From Noviluteimonas caseinilytica (lineage in GTDB: Bacteria > Pseudomonadota > Gammaproteobacteria > Xanthomonadales > Xanthomonadaceae): a stretch of DNA of 64,000 nucleotides. Every line of letters begins with the position of its first letter. Position 1 is the first letter of the stretch. The position numbers and the translations under genes were made by a program. Location: the NCBI RefSeq assembly GCF_018406605.1, contig NZ_AP024545.1, positions 1,178,001 through 1,242,000 on the forward strand, in the 5' to 3' direction. Under the pieces are notes generated by a model. That model searched no databases. It saw only the letters and a program-made list of their open reading frames with translations, and had not been told where the DNA came from. Positions 35,390-43,249 of the stretch are shown here, piece after piece.

Positions 35390-36029
35390 CTACCAGTCCG
35401 CGGGCTTCTTGATCCGAATTTCGGGGAATGCTTGAGGAAGCTGCGAGAGCCGCAAGTGCTTGGACTCGATCCGCCGCGTAAAGGACGCGGCGTTTCGAAG
35501 CTCTGCGTTCATCTGCACTTTGGGATCAGCACTCGGATTTGCGACGCCGACCGCCTTTCCCTTCCCTTTCGCAATGCGGATCGCCTCAGCGAGATCGCTG
35601 TCATTTGAAATCACCAGCGCTACATCGAATGCATTTTCACAAGCATCATTGACCAGGTGCACCGCAAGATTGACGTCTGAGCCTTTCTCTTCCGTCTTGA
35701 CCACCTCGACGGTTCGCGGAAGCCCTGGAATGGGCTGGGCGAGGGGCATGCGCACAACATTGCGATAAAAGTGTCCTTCGTGGACCGCCAGGCAATCGAT
35801 GTGGAACGAGATTGCCTGCAAGTACGCATCCTGGTGTACGTGCTGGTCTGGCTTGTTCGCATTCGGTTTCACCCTGGCAGTGAAGTAGCGGATGCGGTTG
35901 ATTTGGTTCTCGGATCGCAGAAGCTGTCGAGACAGCGCCAGCAGGTCTAGCCAACGATGCGGCGTACCTTTCAGCGCTCGGTAGTAGGTAGTAGAGATTG
36001 AAGCCGTCCACGTAGACCGTGGTCCGCAT
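35390..36029 (-). pseudogene. NYN (PIN-like RNase) domain gene, frameshifted by a 7-bp duplication
   Basis: From the ATG at 36029 the protein begins TVYVDGFNLYY, the NYN start with its catalytic Asp. It then leaves the frame at a perfect 7-bp tandem duplication (35980-35993). If one copy is removed, the frame joins YRALKGTPHRWLDL and continues for about 200 residues through KGSDVNLAVHL and ISNDSDLAEAI, the other acidic positions of NYN/LabA nucleases, to the end RIKKPADW. As it stands, translation from 36029 gives junk. The intact relative at 60795-61499 has the same layout (VYVDGHNLYY, DVNLA, NDSD, KPAHW). Base composition here is visibly less GC-rich than the neighbours. Starts further on in the correct frame are possible but lack the first catalytic Asp. 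Confidence 0.85.
35980..35993 (-). repeat. 7-bp tandem duplication causing the NYN frameshift
   Basis: On the minus strand TACTACC occurs twice in a row inside codons for Tyr-Tyr. Deleting one unit restores a continuous NYN protein. Two units are the minimum for slipped-strand reversion, so the state could be reversible. Confidence 0.9.
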
Positions 36030-36042
36030 TTTCCTTCCCCAG

Positions 36043-36069
36043 AAAAAGCCAAGGCCCCAGAGGGGCCTT
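36043..36069 (-). terminator. intrinsic terminator in the NYN-gene leader (possible attenuator)
   Basis: A perfect 8-bp stem (AAGGCCCC / GGGGCCTT) with a 3-nt loop followed on the minus strand by GGCTTTTT. It lies between the NYN promoter and its ribosome-binding site (GGGGAAGGAAA), so it must be read through for expression. Confidence 0.75.
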
Positions 36070-36133
36070 GTACCCGCCCACCAGAAGTGGAACGGGGGAG
36101 TTTGGATTGGCCGGCGTTGTCCGGCGCGGGCGG

Positions 36134-36162
36134 ACTATGGGCCCCCAGATGGGTGTCGTCAA
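36134..36162 (-). promoter_or_regulatory. sigma-70 promoter of the frameshifted NYN gene
   Basis: On the minus strand TTGACG (36162-36157), a 17-bp spacer and CATAGT (36139-36134) make a strong match. The start site near 36127 gives a leader of about 98 nt. The stretch 36030-36328 between the NYN gene and the GlsB-type gene holds this promoter, the leader hairpin and the GlsB terminator. An 89-codon open frame in it is not convincing. Confidence 0.65.
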
Positions 36163-36244
36163 GGCAATCGTGGGCCGTTTATCGGGCCCGCTCACTTCGT
36201 AGCCGGATCGGACCGAATCACAGCTGTTGCTTAGTTCCATGCAA

Positions 36245-36270
36245 AGAAAAAGCCCGGCGCGAAGCCGGGC
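36245..36270 (-). terminator. intrinsic terminator after the GlsB/YeaQ-type gene
   Basis: An 8-bp perfect stem (AGCCCGGC / GCCGGGCT) with a 5-nt loop, followed on the minus strand by TTTTTCTTTG. It lies 58 bp after the GlsB-type stop. Confidence 0.82.
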
Positions 36271-36328
36271 TCATCCTGTCGCGGGGCGCAGTCATCCTTG
36301 ACCGGCCCCGCATCCCATAGGCGTGCGC

Positions 36329-36598
36329 TTAGCGCACGCGTCCGCGGCGGAACAGATTGACGATGGCGAGCAGGATCACCGCGCCGACCAGCGAGATGAT
36401 GAAGCCCGTGACGCTGAAACCGCTGTTGATGTTGGCGCCGCTGATGCCGAGCATCCCGCCCAGCCAGCCGCCCAGGAACGCGCCGACGATGCCGACGATG
36501 ACGTTCAGCAGGATGCCCTGCTGCGCATCCGTCCTCATGATCAGGCTGGCGAGCCAGCCGACGATGCCGCCCACGATCAACCAGATGATGATGTTCAT
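36329..36598 (-). CDS. GlsB/YeaQ/YmgE family stress-response membrane protein
   Basis: An 89-residue protein with three hydrophobic segments (residues 2-20, 28-52, 60-82) and the Gly-rich pattern of the transglycosylase-associated family (IVGGIVGWLASLIMR, GIVGAFLGGWLGGMLGI). Family members are small inner-membrane proteins induced in stress, with unknown mechanism. AAGGAGT lies 7 nt before the ATG at 36598, which decides the start. The 213-bp stretch upstream (36599-36811) separates it from the AMP-ligase gene end; I see no gene in it. Confidence 0.88.
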   Translation of the reverse strand: MNIIIWLIVGGIVGWLASLIMRTDAQQGILLNVIVGIVGAFLGGWLGGMLGISGANINSGFSVTGFIISLVGAVILLAIVNLFRRGRVR

Positions 36599-36811
36599 GC
36601 ATCCACTCCTTTGTTGTTTACGCGATCCGAATTGAGACGCTTGAGACCAGCTTTGGAAGCTTGTCCGGCACCCCGGAACAGGGGGCACGAGTGGAGTTTC
36701 AACAGGCACGCGTGAAGGCGGAGTACAGGGGCGAATTCAGCGAATCGGGCCCTGTTTTTCCAGTGTTTCCGGATGCTTGCGCGCGCGTGCCCCGGCACGC
36801 GGCGGTGCGTT

Positions 36812-38161
36812 TCAGTGCGTTTTCAGAAGCTCGGCAAGGGCTTCGCGCGGCAACTTGCCGGTTTCGTTGCGTGGCAATTCAGCCACGCGCTTCAACGGAC
36901 GCGGCAGGAACACCGGATCGATGGTGCGACGCAGCGCGGCGAGGATGTCGGCTTCGCACAGCGTCGGTGCCACCGCGAGCGCGGCGATGCGCCGCACGCC
37001 GGCATCGCCACCGTCGAGCTGGAACACGACGCCGTCTTCCACGCCCGGGATCGCCAGCAGCTTGCGCGTCATGTCGCCGAGCGATGCGCGCTTGCCGGCG
37101 ATCTCGAGCAGGTCCGCATTGCGGCCGCGCAAGTGGAAGCGACCGTCGGGTTCGACTTCGACGAGGTCGGCCAGCACGACGGGCGCTTCGAGATGCGGCG
37201 CATGCACGGCGGTGCCGTCGGGTTGCGGTGCGACGCGCACGCCCGGCAGCGGCGTCCACGCGGTTTCGCACGCGGTGCGGCGGCGCGCGATGACGCAGGT
37301 TTCGGTGGAGCCGAACACTTCGCGCACTTCGCAGCCGAAGCGTTGTTCGGCTTCCAGCGCGAGCGCGGCGGACAACGGCGCCGTCGCGGACACGATCGCG
37401 CGCAACGGCGGCAACGTGCAGCCGGCGGCGACCAGCGCGCGCAGGTGCACGGGCGTGGTCACGAGGATGCGCGGCGCGCGCGCATGCGACAGCGCCTGCG
37501 CGACGTCTTCGGGAAAGAACGGGCGCGCGGCATGCACGGACACCGGACCCAGCAGCGGCAGCAGCACGGACATCTCCATCCCGTACATGTGCTGCGGCGG
37601 CACGGTGGCGACGATGTGCGCATCGCCCTCGGGCCACAGGTCCGACAGCGCGGCGAGGTTCTGCGCGGTGCTGCGGCGGAAGCTGCCCCAGGTCTTCGGA
37701 TTGGGATGCGGGCGGCCGGTGCTGCCGGAGGTGTAGCCGATCGCGACGAGGGCATCGTCGTCGAGCATGGGCAGGTCGCCGGCGCGTTCGGGCAACACAT
37801 CGGGAAGGCGCAGGTAGCGCGCGGGGGCGGGCGAGAGGGCGTCGTCGCCGATGCAGTAGCTGTCGGGATGCGCGGTCATCGCTTCGTCCACCGCGGCGGG
37901 CGCGCGCGACGGCGGCAGCAGGTTCACCTGGCCGCGCAGCGCGACGGCGCAGAAGGCGACGAGGAAGCGATAGCGGTCTTCGCACAGGTTGATGGCGTGG
38001 CAACCGGCCGGCAGCCATTCGGCCACGCCGCGCACCTGGTCGAGGAAGCGCGACAGCGCGACATCGCCGGCGGCGCTGAAAACCACCGAGCGGTCGCCTG
38101 CACCCGATGCGATCGGCGTGGCTGATGGCGGTTGTGCGCCCGGTTCGATGACTGCCGACAT
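36812..38161 (-). CDS. AMP-binding ligase, XanA2-like candidate for pigment starter activation
   Basis: A 449-residue ANL-superfamily enzyme. The P-loop-like motif is IGYTSGSTGRP (near residue 147), FGSTETCVIARR is near 285, FHLRGRNADLLEIAGKRAS near 345 (hinge), and the C-terminal Lys is in ETGKLPREAL. The N-terminal domain is shorter than usual for acyl-CoA synthetases, as in the ligases of aryl-polyene loci that load hydroxybenzoate or coumarate onto an ACP. No other such ligase is seen near the pigment genes at 3.7-18.7 kb, so this is the best candidate. It is divergent from a phosphopantetheinyl transferase gene. GAGGA precedes the ATG. Confidence 0.75.
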   Translation of the reverse strand: MSAVIEPGAQPPSATPIASGAGDRSVVFSAAGDVALSRFLDQVRGVAEWLPAGCHAINLCEDRYRFLVAFCAVALRGQVNLLPPSRAPAAVDEAMTAHPDSYCIGDDALSPAPARYLRLPDVLPERAGDLPMLDDDALVAIGYTSGSTGRPHPNPKTWGSFRRSTAQNLAALSDLWPEGDAHIVATVPPQHMYGMEMSVLLPLLGPVSVHAARPFFPEDVAQALSHARAPRILVTTPVHLRALVAAGCTLPPLRAIVSATAPLSAALALEAEQRFGCEVREVFGSTETCVIARRRTACETAWTPLPGVRVAPQPDGTAVHAPHLEAPVVLADLVEVEPDGRFHLRGRNADLLEIAGKRASLGDMTRKLLAIPGVEDGVVFQLDGGDAGVRRIAALAVAPTLCEADILAALRRTIDPVFLPRPLKRVAELPRNETGKLPREALAELLKTH

Positions 38162-38255
38162 GTGTCCTCTGCGTCCTTTGCGGCCGGAACCGCCCCCTGC
38201 CTGTACTTTACGCTGACCGCCCAGCGCGCTGCCGACGGCCTTTTCACGGATCCCC

Positions 38256-38843
38256 ATGCCCCCGCCGAGCCTGCCATCGCCGACCACGGCCGGCCTCCCG
38301 CGCTGGACGTGGATCGACCACCGCCGCGGCACGCCGGCCGAACCGCTGGTGCGCGCGTGGCTTGCGTCCGAATTGTCGGTGCGCGCCGAAGCGATCCCGC
38401 TCGTGCGCGCTGCGCATGGCCGGCCGCGCCTCGGCGATGCGCTGCGTGCGCTCGACGTGAGCTGGAGCCACAGCGGCGAAGGCTTGCTGGTCGCGCTGGG
38501 CGAAGGCGTGGAAGTGGGCGCGGACCTCGAACGCGCGCGCCCCCGCCCACGCGCACTCGAAGTGGCGGAACGCTTCTTCCATCCGGAGGAATACGCCTGG
38601 CTGCGCGCGTTGCCGGAACCGGATCGCCACGAATCGTTCCTGCGCCTGTGGTGCGCGAAGGAAGCGGTGCTGAAGGCGCACGGGCGCGGGATCGCGTTCG
38701 GGCTGGACAAGTTCGGGCTGGCCGAATCCGACGGCACGCTGGCCGTGCGCGAGGCGCATCCGCACCTCGGCGGCCCGTGGTCGCTGCATGAATGGGCGCC
38801 GCGGCCGGGCTATCGCGCCGCACTCGCCTGGCGCCCCCGATAA
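38256..38843 (+). CDS. 4'-phosphopantetheinyl transferase superfamily protein
   Basis: A 195-residue Sfp-like enzyme that moves phosphopantetheine from CoA to ACP serines. Magnesium and CoA sites are visible: VSWSHSGEG near residue 68, VGADLER near 86-92 (the Asp and Glu of the metal site) and WCAKEAVLKAHG near 132-143. The single-domain length (about 195-230) fits. It is divergent, 94 bp from the aryl AMP-ligase gene. The pair looks like a satellite of the pigment locus. It could also serve other carrier proteins. Confidence 0.88.
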   Translation: MPPPSLPSPTTAGLPRWTWIDHRRGTPAEPLVRAWLASELSVRAEAIPLVRAAHGRPRLGDALRALDVSWSHSGEGLLVALGEGVEVGADLERARPRPRALEVAERFFHPEEYAWLRALPEPDRHESFLRLWCAKEAVLKAHGRGIAFGLDKFGLAESDGTLAVREAHPHLGGPWSLHEWAPRPGYRAALAWRPR

Positions 38844-38844
38844 C
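38839..38844 (+). promoter_or_regulatory. candidate -10 of rsmG, 11 nt before the ATG
   Basis: GATAAC lies across the stop of the phosphopantetheinyl transferase gene. It would start transcription about 5 nt before the rsmG ATG. Co-transcription from upstream is equally possible. Confidence 0.3.
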
Positions 38845-38855
38845 ATGCGCGCCGG

Positions 38856-39581
38856 ATGAACACCCCCGACCCCGCCATCGAATCCCTGCGCCCCGAGCTC
38901 GAAGCGGGCCTGCGCGCGCTGCACCTGGATGCCGCGCTCGCCACGCCCCTGCTGGCCTATCTCGCGTTGCTGGTGCGCTGGAACAGCACCTACAACCTCA
39001 CCGCCGTCCGCGATCCGCGCGAGATGGTCGCCAAGCACCTGCTCGATTCACTGGCGATGCATCCGCACGTGGCGTCGATCGCGGCCGAGGGCGGCGCGCT
39101 GGCCGATCTCGGCACCGGCGCGGGCCTGCCGGGCATTCCCCTGGCGATCGTCCATCCCGGGTTGCAGGTCGCGCTGGTGGAGAGCAACGGCAAGAAGACG
39201 CGCTTCCTGCGCGAAGCCGTGCGCAAGCTGGGCCTGGCCAACGTGCGGGTCATCGAATCGCGCATCGAACGCGTCGCCGAGCCCGGCCGCTTCGATGCGA
39301 TCACCGCCCGCGCCCTGGCCACGCTGCCGCTGATCGTCGAACTCGGGGGCGCGCTGCTGCGCCCGGGCGGCGTGCTGCTGGCCATGAAAGGCGCCTGGCC
39401 GGTCGACGAGATCGCCGCGCTGCCGGCCGGCTGGCAGGTACGCGGCGCCGCGCCGCTCACCGTGCCGGGCCTGGACGCGGAACGGCATCTGATCGTCGTC
39501 GAACGTGCAGGCGACGCGCCGGCCCGCGACCCGTTCCCGGACGACGCACCGGCGGACGCCCCGGCACGCACCGATTCGTGA
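38856..39581 (+). CDS. rsmG: 16S rRNA (guanine(527)-N(7))-methyltransferase
   Basis: A 241-residue SAM-dependent enzyme that methylates G527 of 16S rRNA. WNSTYNLTAVRDPREMVAKHLLDSL near residues 42-66 is the family's N-terminal block. ADLGTGAGLPGIPLAI near 82-97 is the SAM-binding motif and VESNGKKTRFLRE near 107-119 the third block. A Pro/Asp/Ala-rich tail of about 20 residues follows. It precedes parA and parB, the usual arrangement near replication origins, with a gap of 114 bp. Confidence 0.94.
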   Translation: MNTPDPAIESLRPELEAGLRALHLDAALATPLLAYLALLVRWNSTYNLTAVRDPREMVAKHLLDSLAMHPHVASIAAEGGALADLGTGAGLPGIPLAIVHPGLQVALVESNGKKTRFLREAVRKLGLANVRVIESRIERVAEPGRFDAITARALATLPLIVELGGALLRPGGVLLAMKGAWPVDEIAALPAGWQVRGAAPLTVPGLDAERHLIVVERAGDAPARDPFPDDAPADAPARTDS

Positions 39582-39695
39582 GCCCCGCGCGGAGCGGGCA
39601 CGCCGTCCCGGACAAGCGCTCCGGCTGCGGCATAATCCCGGTCCGCACGCAGAGATCCCGCAGCCGTGCAGACCACCCCTGGGGAACTTGACGCC

Positions 39696-40517
39696 GTGAC
39701 GGCCCGCATCATCGCTGTTGCCAACCAGAAGGGCGGCGTCGGCAAGACCACCACTTCCGTGAACCTCGCGGCCGCGCTCGCGCGCACGCCCAAGCGCGTG
39801 CTGCTCGTCGACCTGGATCCGCAGGGCAACGCGACGATGGGCAGCGGCGTGGAGAAGCGCGGGCTGCGCGCGTCGACGACGGACGTGCTGCTGGAAGAAA
39901 TGCACGCGTCCTCGGCGATCGTGAAAACGCCCGAGGGCTTCGACATACTGCCCGGCAACATCGACCTCACCGCGGCCGAGATCGAGCTGATGGACGAGGA
40001 AGGCCGCGAGCAGCGCCTCAAGCGCGCGCTCGATCCGCTGCGCGGCGACTACGACTTCATCATCATCGACTGCCCGCCCGCGCTGTCGCTGCTCACGCTC
40101 AATGCGTTGACGGCGGCGGACTCGGTGCTGGTGCCGATGCAGTGCGAGTACTACGCGCTGGAAGGCCTGAGCGCGCTGATCGACACGATCGAAGCGCTGA
40201 AGGGCCGCCTCAACCCGGCGCTGGAAATCGAAGGCGTGCTGCGCACCATGTTCGACGTGCGCAACAACCTGGCCAACGCGGTGTCGGCCGAACTCACCAA
40301 CCATTTCGGCGATCGCGTGTTCCGCACCATCGTGCCGCGCAACGTGCGCCTGGCCGAGGCGCCGAGCCACGGCCAGAGCATCGTGGCGTACGACAAGGCC
40401 TCGCGCGGCAGCGTCGCGTACCTGGGCCTGGCGGGCGAAGTGTTGCGCCGCCAGCGCGAACGCGAGCAGCAAGCGGGCAAGCCAGCGCCGCAAGGACAGA
40501 AGGAAGTACAAGCATGA
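39696..40517 (+). CDS. parA: chromosome partitioning ATPase ParA/Soj
   Basis: A 273-residue Walker-type ATPase. I chose the GTG at 39696 because it gives the family start (MTARIIAVANQKGG); a GTG at 39666 would add ten residues. The deviant Walker A is KGGVGKTTT (about 12-20), Walker A' VDLDPQGNAT (about 40-49) and Walker B DYDFIIIDCPPAL (about 112-124). It drives segregation of parS-ParB complexes. CATAAT at 39631-39636 may be its -10. ParB overlaps its end (ATGA). Confidence 0.94.
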   Translation: MTARIIAVANQKGGVGKTTTSVNLAAALARTPKRVLLVDLDPQGNATMGSGVEKRGLRASTTDVLLEEMHASSAIVKTPEGFDILPGNIDLTAAEIELMDEEGREQRLKRALDPLRGDYDFIIIDCPPALSLLTLNALTAADSVLVPMQCEYYALEGLSALIDTIEALKGRLNPALEIEGVLRTMFDVRNNLANAVSAELTNHFGDRVFRTIVPRNVRLAEAPSHGQSIVAYDKASRGSVAYLGLAGEVLRRQREREQQAGKPAPQGQKEVQA

Positions 40518-41446
40518 CCGTCGCGAAGAAGCGCGGCCTGGGCCGCGGTCTGGAAGCGCTGCTCGGCCCCAAGGCCGCGGCGGAAACCGCACCGCTGGAA
40601 GCGCAGCCCGGCGAACAGCTGCGCCGCCTGCCGGTGACGCAGTTGCAGCCCGGCCGTTACCAGCCGCGCAGCGGGATGGACCAGGCGAAGCTGTCGGAGC
40701 TCGCCGAATCGATCCGCGCGCAGGGCGTCATCCAGCCCATCGTCGTGCGCGAGATCACCGACGACGACAAGGCCGTCGCCGGCAAGGGCGTGCGCTACGA
40801 GATCATCGCGGGCGAACGCCGCTGGCGCGCTTCGCAGCTCGCGGGCCTGGCGGAAATCCCGGCGGTCGTGCGCGTGGTCGACGACCATGCCGTGATCGCG
40901 ATGGCGCTGATCGAGAACATCCAGCGCGAAGACCTCAACCCGCTGGAAGAAGCCACCGCGCTGCAGCGCCTGATCGACGAATTCGACCTCACGCACGCGC
41001 AGGCCGCCGATGCGGTGGGCCGTTCGCGCGCCGCGGTGTCCAACCTGCTGCGCCTGCTGGAACTCCCGAACGAAATCCGCGTGCTGGTGGAAACCAAGGC
41101 GCTGGAAATGGGCCACGCCCGCGCGCTGCTGACGCTCGCGCCGCAGGCCGCCATCGCGCTCGCGCGCCAGGCCGCCGAACACGAGTGGTCGGTGCGCGAA
41201 GTCGAACATCGCGTGCAGCAGCTCTCGTCCGGCCAGGTCGCCGGCGGCACCGCGCGCAAGGCCAAGCCGGCCAAGGCCAAGCCGCAGGCGGACATCGCCA
41301 CGCTCGAACGCGAGCTGGGCGAAACCCTTGGCACGCGCGTCAACGTCCTGCACGGGCGCGGCGGCAAGGGCCGGCTGGTCATCCACTATTCGGACCTGGA
41401 ATCGCTGGACGGCGTGCTCGAACGCCTGCGCGGCAAGCAGGACTGA
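40514..41446 (+). CDS. parB: chromosome partitioning protein ParB
   Basis: A 310-residue CTPase/DNA-binding protein. The N-terminal GLGRGLEALLG contacts ParA. IAGERRWRASQLAGL (about 95-109) and IENIQREDLNPLEEA (about 133-147) are the CTP-binding blocks. The helix-turn-helix (THAQAADAVGRSRAAVSNLLRL) is at about 160-181, and the last 60 residues dimerise. No parS-like palindrome is obvious nearby. A GC-rich 7-bp hairpin at 41453-41468 follows, a weak terminator candidate. Confidence 0.94.
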   Translation: MTVAKKRGLGRGLEALLGPKAAAETAPLEAQPGEQLRRLPVTQLQPGRYQPRSGMDQAKLSELAESIRAQGVIQPIVVREITDDDKAVAGKGVRYEIIAGERRWRASQLAGLAEIPAVVRVVDDHAVIAMALIENIQREDLNPLEEATALQRLIDEFDLTHAQAADAVGRSRAAVSNLLRLLELPNEIRVLVETKALEMGHARALLTLAPQAAIALARQAAEHEWSVREVEHRVQQLSSGQVAGGTARKAKPAKAKPQADIATLERELGETLGTRVNVLHGRGGKGRLVIHYSDLESLDGVLERLRGKQD

Positions 41447-41534
41447 CCGGAGCGGCGCCCCGGCGCCGTGATCTTTCCATCGACACCGCTGCGCTAGCCT
41501 GCGACCCCTTTTTCCCAAGGAACGCTGCAACGCC

Positions 41535-42527
41535 ATGACGGCTCCCTACCTCGTGACCGGCGCTGCCGGCTTCATCGGCGCCTATACCTGCCGCGCGTTG
41601 CGTGCGCGCGGGATCGACGTCGTCGGCCTCGACAACTTCAACGATTACTACGATCCGCAGCTCAAGCGCGATCGCGTGGCGGCGCTGTGCCCGGAAGTGG
41701 AGATCGCCGAACTCGACCTCACCGATCGCGACGGGCTCGCGGCGCTGTTCGACAAGCACAGGTTCCAGCGCGTGATCCACCTCGCCGCGCAGGCCGGCGT
41801 GCGCTATTCGCTCGAGAACCCGCACGCCTACGTCGACAGCAATCTCATCGGCTTCGTCAACGTGCTGGAGCTGTGCCGGCATCGCGGGGTCGAACACCTG
41901 GTGTACGCGAGTTCGTCGTCGGTGTACGGCGACTCGGCCGTGCCGCCGTTCTCCGAAGCGCAGCGCATCGATCGCCCGCGCTCGCTGTACGCCGCGACGA
42001 AGGCCGCCAACGAACTGATGGCCCACACCTACGCGCACCTCTACGGCCTGCGCGCGACGGGCCTGCGCTTCTTCACCGTGTACGGGCCCTGGGGCCGGCC
42101 GGACATGGCGCCTCTGCTGTTCTCGCGCGCGGTGCTCGGCGGCCGGCCGATCCAGGTGTTCAACCACGGCAAGATGCGGCGCGACTTCACCTTCATCGAC
42201 GACATCGTCGCCGGCGTGCTCGGCGCGATGGACGCGGCGCCGGCGCCGGCCGGCGCGGACGCGGCCGAAGGCGGCCCGCACCGGGTCTACAACCTCGGCA
42301 ACCACACGCCGGTCGAACTCGAGCATTTCATCGCGGTCATCGAAGAAGCCGCTGGCCGTCCGGCCGAAAAGGTCTACAAGCCGATGCAGCCGGGAGACAT
42401 GGTCGAGACCATGGCCGATACTGCGCGCGCCCAGGCGGACTTCGGCTTCGAACCGACCACGCCCATCGAGGCCGGCATGCCGCAAGTGGTGCGGTGGTGC
42501 GCAGGCTATTTCGGAGACCACGCTTGA
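41535..42527 (+). CDS. NAD-dependent epimerase, UDP-glucuronate 4-epimerase-like
   Basis: A 330-residue extended SDR. TGAAGFIGAYT (about 8-18) binds NAD, LDNFNDYYDP near 34-43 is typical of UDP-glucuronate/UDP-galactose 4-epimerases, and the catalytic set is SSSSVYG (about 125-131) with YAATKAANE (Tyr and Lys, about 149-157). The last part holds GDMVETMADT, a nucleotide-sugar block. It probably provides UDP-galacturonate or a similar sugar. The next gene, a GT2 enzyme, overlaps by 4 bp, which ties the sugar to a lipid-linked glycosyl transfer. Confidence 0.88.
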   Translation: MTAPYLVTGAAGFIGAYTCRALRARGIDVVGLDNFNDYYDPQLKRDRVAALCPEVEIAELDLTDRDGLAALFDKHRFQRVIHLAAQAGVRYSLENPHAYVDSNLIGFVNVLELCRHRGVEHLVYASSSSVYGDSAVPPFSEAQRIDRPRSLYAATKAANELMAHTYAHLYGLRATGLRFFTVYGPWGRPDMAPLLFSRAVLGGRPIQVFNHGKMRRDFTFIDDIVAGVLGAMDAAPAPAGADAAEGGPHRVYNLGNHTPVELEHFIAVIEEAAGRPAEKVYKPMQPGDMVETMADTARAQADFGFEPTTPIEAGMPQVVRWCAGYFGDHA

Positions 42528-43249
42528 CCAACGCCCCGCAGCTTTCCGTCGTCGTGCCGGTGTTCAACGAGCAGGACAACGTCGGTCCCTTGCTGCGGGA
42601 AGTCGTGGCCGCGTTGCGCGGCCGCGTGGAATTCGAAGCGGTGTTCGTCGACGACGATTCGAAGGACGGCACGCTGGCGGCCTTGCAGGCGCTGAAGGCC
42701 GAGGTGCCCGAGCTGCGCGTGCTGCACCACGTCCACCAGAGCGGGCAGAGCACGGCGATCCGTTCGGGCGTCAAGGCCGCGCGCGCGCCGTGGGTGGCCA
42801 CGCTGGATGGCGACGGGCAGAACGATCCGGCCGACATCCCCAAGCTGCTCGAGGCGCGCACCGCCGCCGAGCCGAAGATCAAGTTGTTCGCGGGCTGGCG
42901 CGTCAATCGCCAGGATTCGGGCAGCAAGCGCTGGGCCTCGAAGTGGGCCAACGCGATCCGCTCGCGCATGCTGCGCGACGACACGCCCGACACCGGCTGC
43001 GGCATCAAGCTGTTCGAGCGCGATGCCTTCCTCGACCTGCCCTACTTCAACCACATGCATCGCTACCTGCCCGCGCTGATGCAGCGCGCGGGATGGCGCA
43101 CGGTGAGCGTGCCGGTGAACCACCGCGCCCGTTCGGCCGGCGTGTCGAAGTACAACAACCTCAACCGGGCGCTGGTCGGCATCCGCGACCTGATGGGCGT
43201 GGCGTGGCTGATCACGCGCAGCAAGCGCACCGGCGTGGAGGAGCGTTGA
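42524..43249 (+). CDS. GT2 family polyprenyl-phosphate glycosyltransferase (DPM1/ArnC-like)
   Basis: A 241-residue enzyme from a TTG start overlapping the epimerase stop (TTGA). VVVPVFNEQDN (about 9-19), FVDDDSKDGT (about 41-50) and LDGDGQNDPAD (about 92-102, metal site) are standard. TGCGIKLFERDAF near 153-165 and HRARSAGVSKYN near 203-214 match dolichol/polyprenyl-phosphate sugar synthases. It lacks the two C-terminal membrane helices of ArnC, so it is the soluble form. It should place a sugar on undecaprenyl phosphate. The adjacent LABN protein is a common partner. Confidence 0.87.
   Translation: MTNAPQLSVVVPVFNEQDNVGPLLREVVAALRGRVEFEAVFVDDDSKDGTLAALQALKAEVPELRVLHHVHQSGQSTAIRSGVKAARAPWVATLDGDGQNDPADIPKLLEARTAAEPKIKLFAGWRVNRQDSGSKRWASKWANAIRSRMLRDDTPDTGCGIKLFERDAFLDLPYFNHMHRYLPALMQRAGWRTVSVPVNHRARSAGVSKYNNLNRALVGIRDLMGVAWLITRSKRTGVEER

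Noticed and set aside
35646..36029. A 127-residue protein from the NYN start codon in the present frame
   Set aside because: Only the first 14 residues are NYN-like. The rest is out-of-frame sequence after the 7-bp duplication.
35971..36240. An 89-codon frame across the NYN leader
   Set aside because: It spans the promoter, terminator and NYN start and ends inside the NYN gene. A leader peptide cannot be excluded, but the promoter lies inside its own coding region.
36784..36801. GC-rich hairpin CGCGTGCC/GGCACGCG after the AMP-ligase gene
   Set aside because: No T-run on either strand, so I do not call it a terminator.
41453..41468. Hairpin CGGCGCC/GGCGCCG after parB
   Set aside because: Followed only by TGATCTTTCC; too weak for a terminator call.
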